IMG/VR virus record: IMGVR_UViG_3300012008_000013
Location: 1-42,772 of that record
Length of the DNA stretch: 42,772 bases
Direction: 5' to 3' (one strand)
DNA from: a virus
Shown: piece after piece, positions 22,975-31,828 of the stretch
How the letters are laid out: each line of letters starts with the position of its first letter
Numbering within the stretch: the first letter of the stretch is position 1
Program-made: the position numbers and the translations under genes
The notes under the pieces: generated by a model
The model's input: only the letters and a program-made list of their open reading frames with translations
What the model was told of the DNA's origin: nothing
Databases searched by the model: none

Positions 22975-25725
22975 TTAGGAATCTCCCGGCTTGGCGGTGG
23001 TGGGTCCGGTATCGCTGATGCCGCCCGAGGCGGTCTTGGCGTCGGAGATGCCACCTGTGGCGGTCCCGACGTCGGAACCGACGGCGCTATTGATCCGCGA
23101 GTCGATCGCGACGGCGAGATTGACCGCGAAGTCGCGGATGGCGGCGAGGCCCTTGATGACGTGATCGGACGCCGTGACGGTCGGGTCCCACGCCTGCCCT
23201 GTACCTGCCGCCATGCCTGCGGCGAGCTTGAGGTGGAGCGCCGGGCTGAACGCCTGCGCGCTGCCGAGGGCCGCGATAACGTCGATCAGCTTGGCCCGTG
23301 CCACCGTCGGCTGGTTCGCTGCACCCGTTCCGGTCGCTGCTGTGACGGGGACGCCGGCGGAGACCGTGGGCTGAGTGGCGGAACCTGTGCCCGTTGCGCT
23401 GCCCGGAGTCGCGGCGACCTTGGCGGCGGCGGCGTAGGCCGCCCCGATCGCGGCCGCTGCCTGCACGTTGACGTTGGTCGCTGCCGAGGTCGAAACGGTC
23501 GGCTGGTTGGCGCTGGCCGTGCCTGTTGCGGCGATGGGCGTGATCGCAACCTTGGCGCTCGGGCTATTGGCCGTGCCTGTTGCTGCGGCTGCGCCCACGG
23601 ACAACGACGGACCGGCGCTCGGCTGATTCGCTGTCCCGGTAGCGGTCGCGACGCCGGACGTTGCCGCGACCTTGGCCGAGGGCTGGGCGGCGACGCCCGT
23701 GCCTGTCGCAGCGGTGACGGCGACATTGGTCCCGGACGACGTGTTGACCGTCGGCTGATTCGCCGCGCCTGTCCCGGCGGAGGCTTGCGGGGTTGCAGCG
23801 ATCGTCGGCGCGGCATTCGCAGCGACACCCGTTGCCGTTGCCGCTCCGACGCTTGGCATCAGCTTCGCGCTCGGTTGGCTGGCGATTCCTGTTCCAGTGG
23901 CCGTCGGGACAGGGACGCTGGCCGAACCCGTGACGCCTGGCTGATTGGCCGTACCGGTCCCTTGGGCTGCCGTGACCCCAGCGGCGATCTTCGTGGCGGC
24001 ATTGGTGGCCGCGCCCGTCCCCGTGGCGACACCGACCGACGGCATCGGCGTGGCAGTGGGCGCCTGGGCCGTGCCGATCCCGCTGGCGGACCCGACCGGA
24101 GCCGCGATCCCGATCGCAGGACTCGTGGCCGCTCCGGTGGCAGCGGCGGCGGCAACGTTGACCGTCGTGGCTGCGGCGGTCGAGACGGTCGGTTGATTGG
24201 CCGCGCCTGTCCCAACGGCTACCGCGACGGGGGCGGCCACCTTGGTCGATGGCCCGAGCGCGCTTCCCGTGCCCGTGGCGACCCCTACAGACGGCGCAGG
24301 GGCAACCGTCGGACCCGCTGCCGCTCCGGTGCCGCTGGCGGCTTGCACCACGGGCGACTGGCTCGTGGAAATACCGGGCTGGTTCGCGGTACCTGTTCCC
24401 GTGGCGACGGCGGCGCTCGGCTTGACGCTCGCGGCGGGATTGACGGCAGCCCCGGTTCCCGCGGCAGCGGTGACCGCCACGTTGGTCCCGGTGGCGGCGG
24501 ACCATGTCGGCTGGTTCGCGGCACCCGTGCCTGTGGCGCTGCCGACCATGATCGAGACGCTGACTCCGGGCTGCCCGGCTGCGCCTGTTCCGGCGGCGAC
24601 GGTGACGGTGACGTTGACGCCCGCGACCGGTGTCCACGCGACGACCATCCCCATGAAACAGACATCGGCGATGCGGGTCGAGGCCGTGACTTGCGTCACG
24701 CGCATGACTGGAGCCGTGCCGAGCGTCACCGATGGGCTGGTCGTCAGTGTGCCAAAGGAGGTCTTCCAGCCCGTCGGAAACGTCCCCCCGGCGGCGCCGG
24801 ACCAGAACGCTCCTGCCGTCCCACCGGCTCCAAGGGCGATGTTGGTGATGGTCGGGTTGCTCGCGACGCCGACCGTGCCATGCTTCGATGAGGTCGTGAC
24901 CGGGGCGGCCGTGGCGATGACCGGCTGGACGGCGAGCACCGTATCGCCCGCGCCGACGCCCGCTGCGCTGTAGGTCGTCATCGTGGCGTCGTAGTTCGAA
25001 CTCGCCGCCGAGGTGGCGTTGCGTATCTGGCTGGTGTTCGTGCCGCCGTCCGCGACGCCGACCGGCGGCTTGTTGTCCACTGCTGCGAACAGGCTCGACG
25101 TTCCGCCTGCTCCGCCGACCCAGCCCGTCCCGATGGCGCTGTCCGCTGTCGGGACGAGCATGGCGACCTTGGACGGGGCGAGGAAGCCCGCGCTGTCCAC
25201 GATGATGTCGTCGATGTAGATGTCCGCCGCCGAGGCTTCGGTTCCGCTGAAGCCATAGTTCCCGGCGCTCGCTACTGCGACCGTCCCGTTGACTGCGGTC
25301 GCACCGTTGATCTGGAGGACATCGACGGATGTCCCCGCTGTCTGTCGCCAGCCGACCCAATACCACTGCCCGGTCGAAAGAGCCGCCGATGCACCAAGAG
25401 AAGTCGCGCCACTGAAGACTTCCAAGGTGCCCGAGGGATTGAGCTTGACGTTGCATCCGCTACCCGACACACCGAAGATGACCCGCGCGACCGATGGCAA
25501 GGTCGCGATATAGAGTCCACAGTGCCCGAACGCAAAGGTCGCATTATTCGACTGTGCGGACCCACTCGCGCCCGAGGCCGGATTGCAGCGAAGTGAGGAT
25601 GTCCCTGTCCGTGCCTGCGTCTGGCTGATAGCAGCCGTCCCATTGAGGACGACGAACTGGGCGGTGACCGCTTGGTCGAGGAGGATGCTCCGACCCTCGA
25701 ACCCGGTCATCAAGGTGACAGCCAT
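22975..25725 (-). CDS. repetitive fibre-like virion protein with N-terminal lectin-like domain, 916 aa
   Basis: Largest gene in the window. Residues ~1-190 resemble a LamG/concanavalin-like lectin (TLPSVARVIFGVSG, QWYWVGWRQTAGTSVDVLQI, then IYIDDIIVDSAGF). A second beta region follows (~190-365) with MLVPTADSAIGTGWV. Residues ~365-850 are 23 imperfect ~21-residue repeats built on ATGTGxAxQPTV, very Ala/Thr/Gly rich. The last ~65 are a helical/Gly tail (IRDFAVNLAVAIDSRINSAV). It is encoded between the capsid and the connector, not with the tail-tip genes, suggesting a head fibre or capsid-surface adhesin. A tail appendage is possible. Confidence 0.75.
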   Translation of the reverse strand: MAVTLMTGFEGRSILLDQAVTAQFVVLNGTAAISQTQARTGTSSLRCNPASGASGSAQSNNATFAFGHCGLYIATLPSVARVIFGVSGSGCNVKLNPSGTLEVFSGATSLGASAALSTGQWYWVGWRQTAGTSVDVLQINGATAVNGTVAVASAGNYGFSGTEASAADIYIDDIIVDSAGFLAPSKVAMLVPTADSAIGTGWVGGAGGTSSLFAAVDNKPPVGVADGGTNTSQIRNATSAASSNYDATMTTYSAAGVGAGDTVLAVQPVIATAAPVTTSSKHGTVGVASNPTITNIALGAGGTAGAFWSGAAGGTFPTGWKTSFGTLTTSPSVTLGTAPVMRVTQVTASTRIADVCFMGMVVAWTPVAGVNVTVTVAAGTGAAGQPGVSVSIMVGSATGTGAANQPTWSAATGTNVAVTAAAGTGAAVNPAASVKPSAAVATGTGTANQPGISTSQSPVVQAASGTGAAAGPTVAPAPSVGVATGTGSALGPSTKVAAPVAVAVGTGAANQPTVSTAAATTVNVAAAAATGAATSPAIGIAAPVGSASGIGTAQAPTATPMPSVGVATGTGAATNAATKIAAGVTAAQGTGTANQPGVTGSASVPVPTATGTGIASQPSAKLMPSVGAATATGVAANAAPTIAATPQASAGTGAANQPTVNTSSGTNVAVTAATGTGVAAQPSAKVAATSGVATATGTANQPSAGPSLSVGAAAATGTANSPSAKVAITPIAATGTASANQPTVSTSAATNVNVQAAAAIGAAYAAAAKVAATPGSATGTGSATQPTVSAGVPVTAATGTGAANQPTVARAKLIDVIAALGSAQAFSPALHLKLAAGMAAGTGQAWDPTVTASDHVIKGLAAIRDFAVNLAVAIDSRINSAVGSDVGTATGGISDAKTASGGISDTGPTTAKPGDS
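23180..24600. repeat. 23 tandem degenerate repeats (~63 bp units)
   Basis: On the minus strand the units encode ATGTG(T/A)ANQPTV-like peptides at regular spacing of about 21 codons. Unit boundaries are diverged at DNA level, so this is an old expansion rather than an assembly artefact of identical repeats. Recombination between units could change fibre length. Confidence 0.85.
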
Positions 25726-26118
25726 CTAGCCGACCAGGAACGGCGCTGTCTGGTCGAGCAGGTCTGAGGGACCGGGGTAGACGTACAGGTACGCCGTACA
25801 GGTCGCCGGGGCGAGATAGTCGGGGTCGTTCGGGTCGATCCACGGCGACGAGCCGCCGCCGAGGATGAACGTGTCGCTCGGCAACGCGAGTTGCCCGTAG
25901 ACCGTTCGTCCATCGACGACGCACGCGAGGTAGACCAGCGGGTACTGGTAGCCCTTCAGGTTGGCGGTGGTGGCGCTGAACGTGACCGCGCCGCCGATGG
26001 TGGCGTCGAGACTCGTGATGGTGAGCGTGCCGGTCGGTGTCTTGGGCGCCGCCGAGACCGGCGAGGCGATGAGCAGAGCGAGCGCGAGGCCCGCGAGGAT
26101 GGCGCGCATGGTGTTCAC
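25726..26118 (-). CDS. secreted Ig-like protein with signal peptide, 130 aa
   Basis: GTG 26118 (GTGA overlap) or ATG 26109. Residues ~4-23 are a classic signal peptide (MRAILAGLALALLIASPVSA) followed by APK, a likely cleavage. The mature part is a single beta sandwich (LTITSLDATIGGAVTFSATT, YPLVYLACVVDGRTVYGQLA) with two Cys that could form a disulfide. A secretion signal in the middle of a virion operon is unusual. Confidence 0.65.
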   Translation of the reverse strand: MNTMRAILAGLALALLIASPVSAAPKTPTGTLTITSLDATIGGAVTFSATTANLKGYQYPLVYLACVVDGRTVYGQLALPSDTFILGGGSSPWIDPNDPDYLAPATCTAYLYVYPGPSDLLDQTAPFLVG

Positions 26119-26597
26119 AGCGTGATGGCCGCCAGCCCGGTACCCGCCCAGACCAGCGTCAGCGTGCCGAGGGTCACGGACTGCGTGCCACCGAAGTACA
26201 GGTAGCAGATGCCCTGCTTGGCGACCGGGGTGGCGATGGTGTCGCTGTAGATCAGGGTCCCGAAGGCCGCCGCGATCGTGGTCACGGCGTTGGCCGAAAC
26301 GGTATCGACCGCATCGAAGGTCACGACGTTGGTCGCAAACGTGCAGGCCGGGGTGACCAGCGGACGGCCGACGGTCGGCCAACCGACCGGGGCCGAAGTG
26401 CCGGTGTCGGTCAGGTGACCGGCCGCCCAGACACCGACGCCGTACGCGCTCGAGGCCGAGGCCACGGTCTGATCCGGAGTCACCGACGTGTCAAACAGCG
26501 CGGCGTTCATCGTGTCCGCGTTGATGTCCATCAGGGTCGTCTTGGCGAGTGAATCCGTGATGAATGAGGAGAAGATCTTCGAGGCGGTCCACGCCAT
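26115..26597 (-). CDS. putative virion structural protein, 160 aa
   Basis: ATG 26597 follows AAGGGA. N-terminal helix (SKIFSSFITDSLAKTTLMDI), then beta strands (WPTVGRPLVTPACTFATNVV; GICYLYFGGTQSVTLGTLTL). Proteins of this layout recur after capsid genes in actinophage-like genomes. Probable capsid decoration or head completion protein. Confidence 0.6.
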   Translation of the reverse strand: MAWTASKIFSSFITDSLAKTTLMDINADTMNAALFDTSVTPDQTVASASSAYGVGVWAAGHLTDTGTSAPVGWPTVGRPLVTPACTFATNVVTFDAVDTVSANAVTTIAAAFGTLIYSDTIATPVAKQGICYLYFGGTQSVTLGTLTLVWAGTGLAAITL

Positions 26598-26599
26598 GG

Positions 26600-26827
26600 C
26601 TAGTTCCCTTTCTGGGCTGCGCGCTCATCGGCGAGCGCCTGCTGTGCCCCGGCGAGGAACTCGCGGGCCTTTTGGACCTTGGCCTCGTGGGCCTCGATCC
26701 GGCGCTGCGGCTCGAGGGCGAGGTCGCGGTCGCGGGCGGCGGCCAGCATCTCGGTCAGTTCCGCGGTCGAGAAGGTCGGGTCGTTGGCCGACCCCACCCC
26801 CGAGGCCTGCTGCGGGGCGTTCGACAT
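26600..26827 (-). CDS. small acidic coiled-coil late protein, 75 aa
   Basis: ATG 26827 follows a weak GGAGAT; ATG 26893 upstream would read through Pro-rich sequence of the previous gene's region and is rejected. Residues ~20-60 form one charged helix (LTEMLAAARDRDLALEPQRR, then EAKVQKAREFLAGAQQALAD). Confidence 0.55.
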   Translation of the reverse strand: MSNAPQQASGVGSANDPTFSTAELTEMLAAARDRDLALEPQRRIEAHEAKVQKAREFLAGAQQALADERAAQKGN

Positions 26828-26831
26828 GGCG

Positions 26832-27149
26832 CTACATCTCCTTGGCGGTGGCGGTGGCGGTGGGCACGAAGACCCGGGCATCCGTGCCCTCATCTCGCGT
26901 GGTGACGATGGACATGACCGGCCGCCCGAGCTCGGGGTCGAGCTGCACGAGGTCGGTCCCGACGTAGTCCTCGCGCTCGCGCAATTCGACCTTGGCCGCG
27001 GTGCCCGCGACGACCATCGGAGCCATCAGGCCGCGCAGCCGGGGGCACGGGTGCAGTGGGACCGCGATCCGCGGGTCGTTCGTCTGGTGGGTCAGCCCGC
27101 AGTTCGGGCAGAACCAGTCGCGCACGGGGGGGGCGAGGATGGGGGTCAT
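26832..27149 (-). CDS. zinc-ribbon-like late protein, 105 aa
   Basis: FCPNCGLTHQ near residue 14, then a second Cys ~20 residues on, gives a zinc-ribbon-like N-terminus. The remainder is a beta-rich stretch (MAPMVVAGTAAKVELRERED). No family recognised; in the head module by position. Confidence 0.55.
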   Translation of the reverse strand: MTPILAPPVRDWFCPNCGLTHQTNDPRIAVPLHPCPRLRGLMAPMVVAGTAAKVELREREDYVGTDLVQLDPELGRPVMSIVTTRDEGTDARVFVPTATATAKEM

Positions 27150-27250
27150 CTGGCGTGCCGCCCCAAGGGGTGGTTCATGGGGCGGACTCCTGTGAGGGAG
27201 CCCCGGACGCTGGAGGAGCGAGCGCCCGGGGTTCGGGGATTGCGGACGGG

Positions 27251-27652
27251 CTACGTCGTGGTCTTGGTGACCGTTGTCGTGGTCGTGGGCTTGGCGGGCT
27301 TGCGGGTGTCCTTGGGCGCCGGGTGCTTCGCGGTGGACTGGTCGGACACCAGCGCGTCGCTGGAGATGACGCCGCCGAGCGGCGGATAGGCGTCGGCGGT
27401 GGGGTTCACCTGCTCGTCGGCGTCGACGACCGCGATCGGGCCGAGGTTGCCCGCGTCCTCGATCGACAGGTTGTCGCCCGGCTTGCGACCGGCCAGCGGT
27501 CCCTTCTCGGGATAGCCGGCGAGCCGGAAGCCCGCCTCGGCCGCCGCCGGATCGATACCACGGGTGTGGTACGGGTCCTCGGTCGGATCGTTGGGCGCGC
27601 GCAGCTTGTCCGCGCTGGTGGTGAGCTTGTTTTCGTCCTTGGTGTCGGCCAC
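27251..27652 (-). CDS. hypothetical head-module protein, 133 aa
   Basis: GTG 27652 has AAAGGAG upstream, clearly fixing the start. Polar and disordered (TKDENKLTTSADKLRAPNDP), ending in a Lys/Thr tail (PAKPTTTTTVTKTTT). It immediately follows the capsid gene beyond a strong hairpin, where decoration or head-completion proteins usually lie. Function unknown. Confidence 0.6.
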   Translation of the reverse strand: MADTKDENKLTTSADKLRAPNDPTEDPYHTRGIDPAAAEAGFRLAGYPEKGPLAGRKPGDNLSIEDAGNLGPIAVVDADEQVNPTADAYPPLGGVISSDALVSDQSTAKHPAPKDTRKPAKPTTTTTVTKTTT

Positions 27653-27687
27653 GGGATGCTCCTTTGGGGGGGCAGATGGGGAGGGGC

Positions 27688-27719
27688 GCGACCGGGCCGG
27701 GAGGACTCGGCCCGGTCGC
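27688..27719 (-). other. strong hairpin just after the capsid gene
   Basis: Perfect 12-bp inverted repeat (27688-27699 with 27708-27719, 8-base loop) starting six bases past the capsid stop. No T-run follows on the minus strand, so a partial terminator, RNase-protection stem or processing site is more likely than a classic terminator. Confidence 0.7.
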
Positions 27720-27725
27720 TGGAGG

Positions 27726-29162
27726 CTACGGCCGGATACCGACCCAGACTTCGACGGCGGTCGGCTGCAGCGCGACGATCGCGGCGCGTCCGATGGCGCG
27801 GGCGGCGGTCTGGTCGGAGTTGAACGCGACGTGCTCGCTGTACGCCACCTCGATGCCCTGCCGCTCGATGATGAGCAGGTTGGCCCGGTTGGTGATGACA
27901 AGGTCCGTCGTGTCGGCCGAGGTGCCGACGGTGCGCGTGGTCAGCATCTGGTTGCTGAAGAAGAAGTCGATCTGGCCGAGCAGCACGGCATTGGGACCGG
28001 TTGCCGCGCCGCCGAACTGGCCGGCGATCTGACCGTTGTAGAGGCGCGGGGCGTTGTAGCCGCCGGCCGCCCACAGGATGTAGTTGTTGGTGGTGTCCTT
28101 GATCTTCGACAGCGTCTGCATCGTGCGCGGGGCGCCGTAGGCGATGTCCGGCTCGACGTTCACGCCGCGCAGGAGGTAGGTCGAGTCGATGACGTTGTCG
28201 ATGGTTGGGGTGCCGCCGTTGGCGCCCATCGCGGGTCCGGCTGTGACGCCGGCGTAGTTGATCAGCCCGGTGATCTCGTTGCCGGTGCCGACGCCTTCGA
28301 GGAACTGCTGGTCCTGCTTGAGGGCCACGTCCCGGACCAGGGTGTTGGCGAGGAACTCGTTCCACGCCGGCGTGGCGTCGGCGAGCAGCTCGTTGCTGTA
28401 CAGCCGGTAGCCGTACTGCTTCTTGATGGTGATGGTTTGCTGGGCGAGGGTCGCGTCCTGCGGCGTCAGGGTGCCCGCTTCTGCGGCCACCGAGCCACCG
28501 GCCGGGACGGACTCACGCGGCATGACCACGATGTTCGACGCGGCCGGCATCGACTCGACACCGGAGCGACGGACGGCGGTCATGCTGACCAGCGCGTACT
28601 GGAACTTGTCCTGCATGTACTGGGTCGGCACGAGCGCGCCGCCGGCACCGACCGACGCCTCGCTCATGGCCCGGACGCCGGATTCGATGCGGGCGAGGTA
28701 GGTCGCCTCGCGCGCCGCGGGCTTCTCACCCATGGCGTCGAGGACCTCGATCATCTCTTCGCGGGTCTTGGGCCAGATCAGCGAACGGGTGGACTTGCCA
28801 CCGCTGCTTTCGAGGAACGGGTCCTTCTCGTCGTCGCCGTCGTTGCCGGCCTTGTCATAGCCGAAGACGGACCGCGCGGCCTCACTGAAGTCGCGCTCGA
28901 ACTCCTGTGACTTGCGAAAGCCGCCGCCGTAGGTGGCCCGCATCGCCGTGCCGAGGCGCGGCAGGCCGTAGCGCTGGCGGTTGTACGCCGGCACTTCCAC
29001 GACGCCACCAGGGCGCGCGGCGGCATCGACGGTGTTGAGGGCGCGGACGGCCGAATCGGCCGCCTGCCGGTTGCTCTCCTCGATGAACGCCCGGACGGTC
29101 GGGTTGGCGAGGAGCTGGTCGGGGGTGAGTTCGGTACCGCTCTGCGCGGCTGCTTCGGGCAT
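27726..29162 (-). CDS. major capsid protein, HK97 fold, 478 aa
   Basis: ATG 29162 follows GGAGAC; a longer in-frame start (29195) lacks one. Residues ~1-120 are a helical scaffolding-like delta domain with Ala/Glu runs (EESNRQAADSAVRALNTVDA). The HK97-like core begins near ~160 (SGGKSTRSLIWPKTREEMIE) with typical N-arm, then spine and A-domain strands (ITIKKQYGYRLYSNELLADA; GVGTGNEITGLINYAGVT). Ends in a conserved DTTDLVITNRANLLIIERQG strand set. Immediately preceded by the protease gene, as in HK97-type heads. Confidence 0.92.
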   Translation of the reverse strand: MPEAAAQSGTELTPDQLLANPTVRAFIEESNRQAADSAVRALNTVDAAARPGGVVEVPAYNRQRYGLPRLGTAMRATYGGGFRKSQEFERDFSEAARSVFGYDKAGNDGDDEKDPFLESSGGKSTRSLIWPKTREEMIEVLDAMGEKPAAREATYLARIESGVRAMSEASVGAGGALVPTQYMQDKFQYALVSMTAVRRSGVESMPAASNIVVMPRESVPAGGSVAAEAGTLTPQDATLAQQTITIKKQYGYRLYSNELLADATPAWNEFLANTLVRDVALKQDQQFLEGVGTGNEITGLINYAGVTAGPAMGANGGTPTIDNVIDSTYLLRGVNVEPDIAYGAPRTMQTLSKIKDTTNNYILWAAGGYNAPRLYNGQIAGQFGGAATGPNAVLLGQIDFFFSNQMLTTRTVGTSADTTDLVITNRANLLIIERQGIEVAYSEHVAFNSDQTAARAIGRAAIVALQPTAVEVWVGIRP

Positions 29163-29183
29163 GTGGGTCTCCTGGGAATCAAA

Positions 29184-29209
29184 GAACCCGGCCAACGGGG
29201 ACCGGGTTC
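29184..29209 (-). terminator. hairpin between protease and capsid genes
   Basis: Stem GAACCCGG/CCGGGTTC (8 bp, 10-base loop) followed on the minus strand by TTTGATT, 22 bases before the capsid ATG. Resembles a weak intrinsic terminator or attenuator. Together with the stem at 27688-27719 it isolates the capsid transcript. Confidence 0.45.
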
Positions 29210-29231
29210 GGGGGTGGGGAGGTGGTGACGG

Positions 29232-30290
29232 TCAGCCGGTCAGTCGCTTCGCAGCGGCCTCGCCAGCCTTCCGGGCGCTTTCGAGCAGCTCGGCGCGCAA
29301 CGCCACGGGGTCGGCGCGTTCCTCGCCCGACACGAGTCGGAACGCGGGCAGCGGGTCACCTGAGCGGGCAGCGTCTTCGCTGTCGTTCGTTTGATCATTG
29401 GCGTGAGCGGCAGGGCCGAGCGCCGCGATGTGGTCATGGGCGGCGTCGATGTGGCCCTGGTCGGTCGCGCTGTTGCGGGCACCGGCACGGGTGCCGGACA
29501 TGTAGCCCATGCCCATCGTCGAGTCGTCCTCGTCGTCGGGTGTCCCGACCTCGGCACGTTCGGCCGTGATCCACTCGGACAGGCTGTCGATGGACGTCTG
29601 GATCATCGCGACCTGATCGGGTTCGTCCGCCTCGGCCGACAGGAGATAGAGCAGCGTGCCGAGGGCCCCGGCGCCCATCGCGGCATCACTCGCGGCCTCG
29701 GAGTAGGCGCGCACCGCCGGCTCGACGACCGCGTCCAAGGGCTTCGTGGCCAGCGCCGCGACGATGCGCAGCGATGCCCCGGTATCGGCGGCGCGGGTGG
29801 CAACCTGGGCGAGCGGGTTGGATTCGGTCGGCGTCAGCGCCAGTTCATAGGCTGGCCAGTCGAGGATCTCGCCGGTGTGGTTGTCGATGCGCACCGAGTG
29901 CTCGGCCGAACCGCCCGACAGACCGAGGTGGCCGCCGTCGAGGAGCGGCTTGAGCCGCGTCTCGTAGTAGGCGCCGCGCTTGTCGATCTGCGCCTGGACC
30001 CACACGCCGTCGGCGTCCATCCGCACGGGCGACCAGCCGCCGACCCGCGCGAGGCCGATCTCCGGGTCGAAGCCGTGGTGGAAGGTGTTGGGCCGGATGA
30101 ACAGCGGCGATTCTGCCCGGGTGGCGCCCGGTGTCACGTCGGGGAACATGTCCCAGTGGAAGTCGGTCCGGGTCGAGTAGAAGGTGCCGTACGTGTCGCG
30201 ACTCTTGAAGGGGAACGCAAGGCCCTCGATCGTGCGCACGTCGTCGGTCTCGGCCACGGTGCGGACCGCGGACGGCTTCTGCTTGGTCAT
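29232..30290 (-). CDS. prohead protease (capsid maturation), 352 aa
   Basis: HK97-family serine protease. Motif order is right: IEGLAFPFKSRDTYG, later RPNTFHHGFDPEIGLARVG (putative His), and GHLGLSGGSAEHS with the conserved Ser region, then WPAYELALTPTESNPLA. The C-terminal ~140 residues are acidic and helical, possibly a fused scaffold. ATG 30290 overlaps the portal stop (ATGA). Confidence 0.88.
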   Translation of the reverse strand: MTKQKPSAVRTVAETDDVRTIEGLAFPFKSRDTYGTFYSTRTDFHWDMFPDVTPGATRAESPLFIRPNTFHHGFDPEIGLARVGGWSPVRMDADGVWVQAQIDKRGAYYETRLKPLLDGGHLGLSGGSAEHSVRIDNHTGEILDWPAYELALTPTESNPLAQVATRAADTGASLRIVAALATKPLDAVVEPAVRAYSEAASDAAMGAGALGTLLYLLSAEADEPDQVAMIQTSIDSLSEWITAERAEVGTPDDEDDSTMGMGYMSGTRAGARNSATDQGHIDAAHDHIAALGPAAHANDQTNDSEDAARSGDPLPAFRLVSGEERADPVALRAELLESARKAGEAAAKRLTG

Positions 30291-31828
30291 GCTGGTACCT
30301 CGATGCGCGCCGCGATGGTGGCGGCCGAGTCACGCCGACGCAGGCCGGCCTCGATAAGGGATTGGATGGGCTCGGGAACGTCGCTCCCCACGAGGAGCGG
30401 CACGTCGAGCGGCCGGGAGGGGTCGTTGACCCATGCCTTCACGGCGGGGTGGCGATACAGCGCCTTGCCCCACGCCCGGAGCGAATCGGGAACGGCCGTG
30501 CCGTCGCCGTACTGCTCGCCGGTCGCGCCCTCGATCGGTTCGAGGCCGGCGTTCAGCGACGGGTCCAGCGCCGAGAGCGCATTCGGATCGAGCGATGCCG
30601 GGTCCGGCCGGATGGCGACCGCCGTGCGCGGGATCGGCCGGTCGCCCCACGGGACGTCCTTGCCGAGGCGGAAGTGGCGGCGCATCTCGTTGGGCACCAC
30701 GGCCTGCGCGTAGATGCCCGCGAGCCATGCGTTCCATTCGACGTCCCACGCTGGGCGCAGGGCCTCGATATCGCTGTAGTCGAACGCCACCACGAGGCGG
30801 CGGCGGGTCGGGTCGAAGTCGGGGACGAGCCAGTTGTTGAGTGTGTCGGCATAGGCGTCGAGGTCCGGGATGACCGTGCCGCGCCAGAACAGCCGCTCGG
30901 CTTCGCGCAGGTTGCCATAGACCGTGTTCTTGTCATCGTCGCCGGCGAGGACGAGCGGTACGCCGAGCGCGGCGCAGATCGCCATCCGGCTGACCTTGCC
31001 CGTGGCGAGCATCTCCGACGCCTGCGGTGTCAGCGAGATGCCCTTGAACTCGAGGCCCGCCGGCATGACCGGGACCTTGCCCTTCTGCTTGGGTCCCCGG
31101 AGCGCCCGCAGGGTGCGCCGGACGAGGTTCTCGTCCTGCTTGGCGAACTCGGCATCCTTGGGGATCTGCCAGTAGCCGGGCGGGACGCTGTCGTTGTAGA
31201 CGAAGGCGTTGGTCCGGTCGGCCCACGCCTTCGAGGTGCTGATCTGCGCCCCGATCGACGACAGTGGCGACAGGCCGCGCAACGGGTTCTGCATGTTGGG
31301 CGTCTTGAAGTGGACGATGTCGCGCGGCTTGTAGACCTCCTTGGCCGAACCAGCAGGCTGGTGCTCGTAGGTGGTGACCATGCGGCCGTTGTCGCTCTTG
31401 ACATCGACGTCGGGCGCCCGCAGCCAGTACAACTCCTGCGGCGGGCCGCCCAGCCGGCCGCGCACCTTCCGATAGAAGCACTCGCCCCACACCGCGCTCG
31501 ACGCCGCGGTGTACGCCTTGAGGTCGGCGCCGGTCATGTCCACCGGGTTGACGTAGTCGAGCAGGTATTGGAGGTCGTCGCCTTCGGGCGAGGGCTCGTC
31601 GGTCGCGGGGATGAGCTCCTTGCCCGCCTTGACGTAGACCTTGAGCGGTGTCCCCTGGGCGGCCTGGTAGCGCCGGCGGACGCACGAGTAGACCCACGCC
31701 TCGTCGGCCGGCGCCTTGGCGAACTCGATCGCGGTCCGGTAGCTCGAGGGCGTGTCGCGGTCGATGCCCATGAACGCGAACCACTGAGCGCTCATATCTC
31801 GGTATGCGGGCAATCCGTCAAAGGTCAT
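30287..31828 (-). CDS. portal protein, 513 aa
   Basis: Dodecameric DNA entry ring. Residues ~40-75 (AKAPADEAWVYSCVRRRYQA) begin the portal clip domain; WGECFYRKVRGR, YWLRAPDVDVKSD and the loop DIVHFKTPNM are characteristic, and the stem helices with NLREAERLFWRGTVIPDLDA occur at ~330. The length is typical (~450-520). ATG 31828 overlaps the previous stop. Immediately downstream of the terminase, upstream of the protease. Confidence 0.92.
   Translation of the reverse strand: MTFDGLPAYRDMSAQWFAFMGIDRDTPSSYRTAIEFAKAPADEAWVYSCVRRRYQAAQGTPLKVYVKAGKELIPATDEPSPEGDDLQYLLDYVNPVDMTGADLKAYTAASSAVWGECFYRKVRGRLGGPPQELYWLRAPDVDVKSDNGRMVTTYEHQPAGSAKEVYKPRDIVHFKTPNMQNPLRGLSPLSSIGAQISTSKAWADRTNAFVYNDSVPPGYWQIPKDAEFAKQDENLVRRTLRALRGPKQKGKVPVMPAGLEFKGISLTPQASEMLATGKVSRMAICAALGVPLVLAGDDDKNTVYGNLREAERLFWRGTVIPDLDAYADTLNNWLVPDFDPTRRRLVVAFDYSDIEALRPAWDVEWNAWLAGIYAQAVVPNEMRRHFRLGKDVPWGDRPIPRTAVAIRPDPASLDPNALSALDPSLNAGLEPIEGATGEQYGDGTAVPDSLRAWGKALYRHPAVKAWVNDPSRPLDVPLLVGSDVPEPIQSLIEAGLRRRDSAATIAARIEVPA

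Noticed and set aside
22798-24891. 697-codon plus-strand frame opposite the fibre-like gene
   Set aside because: It is antisense to a highly repetitive Ala/Thr/Gly gene; composition and Arg/Gly/Asp runs are what such DNA yields by chance, with no start signal.
27564-28910. 448-codon plus-strand frame opposite the capsid
   Set aside because: Antisense shadow of the capsid gene; no ribosome-binding site, biased composition.
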